20,143 nt of DNA from NCBI GenBank assembly GCA_934561485.1, contig CAKTGS010000034.1, positions 1 through 20,143 on the forward strand, written 5' to 3'. Below are positions 19,013 to 20,143 of this stretch, one piece after another. Numbering within the stretch: the stretch's first letter is position 1; the number at the start of each line of letters is the position of its first letter. The stretch comes from an uncultured Faecalibacterium sp. (GTDB lineage: Bacteria; Bacillota; Clostridia; Oscillospirales; Ruminococcaceae). The notes beneath the pieces were generated by a model, which saw only the letters and a program-made list of their open reading frames with translations, had not been told where the DNA came from and ran no database searches. Position numbers and translations under genes: made by a program.

Positions 19013-20143
19013 TTAGGCCTTTGTCAGGATCAGGCACTCATACGGACGCAGGGCATCGTTTCTGTCAGGATAGTTTCCCAGCAGCTTATCTGCGTCTGCC
19101 CAGCCCTCTGGCAGGGTGTAAGGTGCGTCATGCTCAGTCAGGTTGCACAGCACCAGCAGTTCTTCCCCATCTTCGGCACCATAGCGGCGGTAAGCCAACA
19201 AATCGGCATTGTCCGGGTAAAGAAACTCGATCTTGCCCTCGCTGATGACCTTGTGGGTCTTGCGCAGATGCACCAGCATCTTGTAAAAGCTGCGCACAGA
19301 ATCCGGGTCATCCACCTCAGCAGCGGCGTTGATGGCCTTGTAGTTGTCCGCCAAACCAATCCACGGAGTGCCAGTGGTGAAGCCCGCATTTTCGCTGCTA
19401 TTCCACTGCATCGGGGTGCGGGAATCATCCCGGCTGCGCTGTGCAATGATGTCCAGCGTTTCTTCCTCGGACTTATCCTGCTGGCGGAGGATCTTATAAT
19501 AGTTGCGGCTCTCCACATCGCGGTACTGCCCGATCTGCGTGAAGTGCGGATTGGTCATGCCCAGCTCTTCGCCTTGATAAATGTAGGGGGTGCCGCGCAT
19601 GAAATGGATCGCTGCCGCCAGCATCTCGGCGCTTTCCTTCCAGTAGGTCGTGTCGCTGCCAAAGCGGCTGACCGCGCGGGGCTGGTCGTGGTTGCACCAG
19701 AACAGGGCGTTCCAGCCGTTGTGCTCCTGCATCCCTTCCTGCCATGTCTGGAACAGCTTCTTCAGCGCCACATGGTCGGGCGGCATCAGTTCCCATTTCT
19801 GTCCGTCTTTGTAATCCACTTTCAGGTGATGGAAATTAAAGCACATACTCAGTTCGTGGCGGTCTGCACCCGTGTAGCCGATGCAGTTTTCCAGCGAGGT
19901 AGAGGACATCTCGCCTACGGTCATCATACCGTCAATGCCGCCTGCCTTTACCAGCTCCTGCAAATACTTATGCACGTTGCGGCCATCGGTATAGAACCGC
20001 CGTCCATCGCCCTCATAGTCGTCCTCATAAAATTCCGGTTTGGAGATGACGTTGATCACATCGAAACGAAAGCCCTTGATGCCTTTCGCCTTCCAGAAGC
20101 GCAGGATGTCGGCCATTTCCTCCCGCACGGCGGGGTTCTCCCA
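19013..20143 (-). CDS. treC: GH13 alpha-glucosidase, probable trehalose-6-phosphate hydrolase; N-terminus beyond the window
   Basis: 376 codons of the C-terminal part are present; the frame stays open to the window edge (WENPAV). The catalytic triad of family 13 is visible: nucleophile Asp in GFRFDVINVIS, acid/base Glu in MTVGEMSSTS, and Asp in FWCNHDQPRAVSRFG. The segments NFHHLKVDYKDGQKW, GWNALFWCNHDQPR and GTPYIYQGEELGMTNPHF closely resemble TreA/TreC enzymes, which cut trehalose 6-phosphate to glucose and glucose 6-phosphate in the cytoplasm. Oligo-1,6-glucosidase is the main alternative. The C-terminal beta domain ends LRPYECLILTKA. Neighbours that would settle the role, such as a trehalose PTS permease, are outside the window. 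Confidence 0.88.
   Translation of the reverse strand, partial: WENPAVREEMADILRFWKAKGIKGFRFDVINVISKPEFYEDDYEGDGRRFYTDGRNVHKYLQELVKAGGIDGMMTVGEMSSTSLENCIGYTGADRHELSMCFNFHHLKVDYKDGQKWELMPPDHVALKKLFQTWQEGMQEHNGWNALFWCNHDQPRAVSRFGSDTTYWKESAEMLAAAIHFMRGTPYIYQGEELGMTNPHFTQIGQYRDVESRNYYKILRQQDKSEEETLDIIAQRSRDDSRTPMQWNSSENAGFTTGTPWIGLADNYKAINAAAEVDDPDSVRSFYKMLVHLRKTHKVISEGKIEFLYPDNADLLAYRRYGAEDGEELLVLCNLTEHDAPYTLPEGWADADKLLGNYPDRNDALRPYECLILTKA

Noticed and set aside
18519..19016. 165-codon plus-strand open frame after the insertion sequence
   Set aside because: No ribosome binding site is seen. The frame reads through a palindrome, two stem-loops and a terminator, and the product resembles nothing I recognise.

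Overview
The window looks like a chromosome segment of a high-GC gut Clostridium relative (Oscillospiraceae, Faecalibacterium-like). This is inferred from GC-rich coding, Gram-positive ribosome binding sites, lipoprotein-type sugar transport, glycoside hydrolases and a carboxyspermidine polyamine pathway. No rRNA, tRNA or CRISPR array was found.

Layout. Positions 1-503 (-) hold the N-terminal part of a sugar ABC transporter binding lipoprotein. Then come mgtE (929-2290, -), behind a long leader that ends in a terminator-like hairpin over its own ribosome binding site; a structured intergenic stretch (2647-2933); an M16C zinc metallopeptidase (2934-5690, -); and a small secreted protein of unknown function (5862-6404, -). 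Divergent from these is a GH2 beta-galactosidase (6781-9810, +). It is followed by a MITE-like palindromic element (9873-10083) and a mobB-like gene that probably starts at TTG (10208-10726).

The core is a five-gene polyamine operon (11301-17031, +): arginine decarboxylase type enzyme, spermidine synthase, agmatinase, carboxy(nor)spermidine dehydrogenase and carboxy(nor)spermidine decarboxylase. Together they can turn arginine into agmatine, putrescine, carboxyspermidine and spermidine. The spermidine synthase is a second, apparently redundant route whose partner SpeD is absent from the window. A strong promoter at 10851-10879 lies about 420 nt before the first gene. The leader holds a multi-helix RNA closed by a long-range helix (about 10887-11143), a 45-codon reading frame, and a perfect intrinsic terminator 34 nt before the start codon. 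This layout suggests attenuation or an embedded small RNA and is the most interesting feature here.

Beyond the operon terminator lies an internally deleted IS3/IS150-type element (17140-18206) that has lost the junction of its two orfs but keeps the DDE triad. Next is about 800 bp of hairpin-rich, gene-less DNA that resembles mobile-element debris, and then the C-terminal part of a GH13 enzyme that looks like trehalose-6-phosphate hydrolase (19013-20143, -).
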